Below are positions 5,728 through 6,521 of a DNA stretch of 6,521 bases, piece by piece. This stretch comes from Chlamydiota bacterium. Its GTDB lineage: Bacteria > Chlamydiota > Chlamydiia > Chlamydiales > SM23-39. The notes under the pieces are model-generated. The model worked only from the letters and a program-made list of their open reading frames with translations, had not been told where the DNA came from and ran no database searches. The DNA lies in assembly GCA_021772195.1 (NCBI GenBank), contig JAJFML010000124.1, positions 1 to 6,521 on the forward strand, in the 5' to 3' direction. The first letter of the stretch is position 1. Each line of letters opens with the position of its first letter. Made by a program: the position numbers and the translations under genes.

Positions 5728-6294
5728 AAGAACTTGTGCGATCGTAATGGCAGAATCCATTATTGCATACACTACCAAGGTAACACAAAATATCTCAAAT
5801 ATATAAGCAATGAAATTGAAAATGGACTTAACAATAGCTGCAACCTTACTTACAATTGATTTTAGAAGTTTTCCCATGCAAGTCTCTATTTCTCGAGCAA
5901 TAGGATTGTTTCTATAGGGGAATAAAAGATCGATTGGAAGGGGAGCTATTACTCTTGGAGGTCGAGGATAGCGCTGTGCTAGCATAGCATTTAGGGCTTC
6001 TGGAATATTTCTATAGCTTTCGGCCGCTTCGGGAGGGTTTTCAGGGATAAAAGGGCCCACAACTTTATCTGAGAGTTTGTGAACCGGTACGTTGCAATTT
6101 GGACAGGCCGGTTTATTGCCAAGCCACTGGGCTATGCAATTGGAATGAAAAATATGAAAGAGAGTATCCGTTTTGTCTTTTGAAGAGTCATGAGAATAGA
6201 GATCTTGGTTCCTCTGAAATCCCTCTAGACAAATAGAGCACGTTTGTTCTCTTAGCTTTTTATTATAGATATGACAATCAAAATTGACACTCAT
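5719..6294 (-). CDS. RING-H2 finger protein with hydrophobic C-terminal tail; candidate host-directed E3 ubiquitin ligase
   Basis: The 191-residue protein has a eukaryote-type RING-H2 domain at about residues 17-72: CSICLEGF (Cys19, Cys22), then FHIFHSNCIAQWL (His47, His50, Cys53), then ACPNC (Cys64, Cys67). The order and the Ile-x-x-Trp-Leu after Cys53 are those of RING-H2 ligases that recruit ubiquitin E2 enzymes. The usual third metal ligand, a cysteine two residues before His47, is absent (Leu45); Asp40, Asp43 or His35 might replace it. Residues 78-131 form a proline-rich linker, and about 147-189 are strongly hydrophobic, enough for one or two membrane segments. There is no N-terminal signal peptide. 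Bacteria lack ubiquitin, so a secreted host-acting role is inferred; RING, U-box and F-box expansions are known in environmental chlamydiae. GGGAAG lies about ten bases upstream of the ATG, within the end of the preceding methyltransferase gene. Confidence 0.85.
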   Translation of the reverse strand: MSVNFDCHIYNKKLREQTCSICLEGFQRNQDLYSHDSSKDKTDTLFHIFHSNCIAQWLGNKPACPNCNVPVHKLSDKVVGPFIPENPPEAAESYRNIPEALNAMLAQRYPRPPRVIAPLPIDLLFPYRNNPIAREIETCMGKLLKSIVSKVAAIVKSIFNFIAYIFEIFCVTLVVYAIMDSAITIAQVLST

Positions 6295-6299
6295 CTACA

Positions 6300-6521
6300 T
6301 TAATCTTCCCACTTGACTAGACCGGTTCCCGACCAGTGGCCAAAGGATGTGAGGTCAAGTTTTGGCATATTAAGCTCACGCCAGAATTTGAGCATTTTCC
6401 ACACTTTGATATCATCGAAAAGGACGTAGGGAGTGTGTTTCATCTTGATGCTAGCAAGATTTTTCATCAGCTTTTCTTCCCATACACCATCATGAACAGC
6501 GTCAATAAAAATAAGGTCGGC
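6300..6521 (-). CDS. C-terminal part of a class I SAM-dependent methyltransferase (partial, runs off the right edge)
   Basis: The minus-strand frame is open from the right edge to a TAA at 6302-6300 and gives 73 residues. It begins ADLIFIDAVHDGVWEEKLMK and continues through PYVLFDDIKVWKMLKFWREL (31-50) to LDLTSFGHWSGTGLVKWED at the C-terminus. The pattern of a hydrophobic strand ending in Asp-Ala-x-His, a strand ending in FDD, and a terminal GHWSGTGLV segment is that of the last third of a Rossmann-fold methyltransferase of the Methyltransf_24 kind, in which FIDA-H and FDD help form the SAM and substrate sites. The N-terminal SAM motif I is outside the window, so substrate and exact family are uncertain. 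Five bases separate its stop from the RING gene ATG, so the two are probably co-transcribed. Confidence 0.78.
   Translation of the reverse strand, partial: ADLIFIDAVHDGVWEEKLMKNLASIKMKHTPYVLFDDIKVWKMLKFWRELNMPKLDLTSFGHWSGTGLVKWED

Noticed and set aside
5745..5762. TAATGG/CCATTA inverted repeat just after the pseudouridine synthase gene as a terminator
   Set aside because: The stem is only six AT-rich pairs with no T-run after it, and it lies in the coding sequence of the RING gene.

Overview
The window looks like a chromosomal segment of a member of the Chlamydiota, more likely an amoeba- or protist-associated (environmental) chlamydia than Chlamydia itself. The main reason is the order nrdR-dksA-lspA, which I recall as CT406-CT407-CT408 in Chlamydia trachomatis. 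A DksA-like protein without a complete zinc finger and a eukaryote-type RING finger gene next door fit this reading. The lineage call is inference. I cannot name a species; Simkania/Waddlia/Parachlamydia-like lineages are all possible.

Layout. Positions 1-70 (minus) hold the first 23 codons of a secreted protein that runs off the left edge. Positions 71-356 are non-coding and AT-rich: they contain a good promoter and ribosome binding site for that minus-strand gene, a small inverted repeat, and a terminator-shaped hairpin 19 bases before nrdR. From 357 to 5727 there is one tightly packed plus-strand run of eight genes: nrdR, dksA, lspA, an unrecognised 213-residue protein, cinA, a class I SAM methyltransferase, a SpoU/TrmH-type RNA methyltransferase and an RluA-type pseudouridine synthase. 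Neighbours overlap by 4 to 25 bases, abut exactly, or lie 3 bases apart, so translation is probably coupled along the run. From 5719 to the right edge the coding strand flips: a short RING-H2 protein with a hydrophobic tail, preceded by the C-terminal 73 residues of another SAM methyltransferase, ends tail-to-tail against the pseudouridine synthase gene with a 9-base overlap.

Function. The plus-strand run groups housekeeping regulation (NrdR for deoxynucleotide synthesis, DksA-like for RNA polymerase), lipoprotein maturation (LspA), nucleotide salvage/repair (CinA) and probable RNA modification (three enzymes in a row). The minus-strand pair differs in kind: a RING-H2 domain with a membrane-like tail in a bacterium that probably lives inside eukaryotic cells suggests a ubiquitin-ligase-type host-interaction protein. 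It is the most interesting item here, though function is not shown by the sequence. No tRNA, rRNA, CRISPR array, insertion sequence or phage gene was seen.
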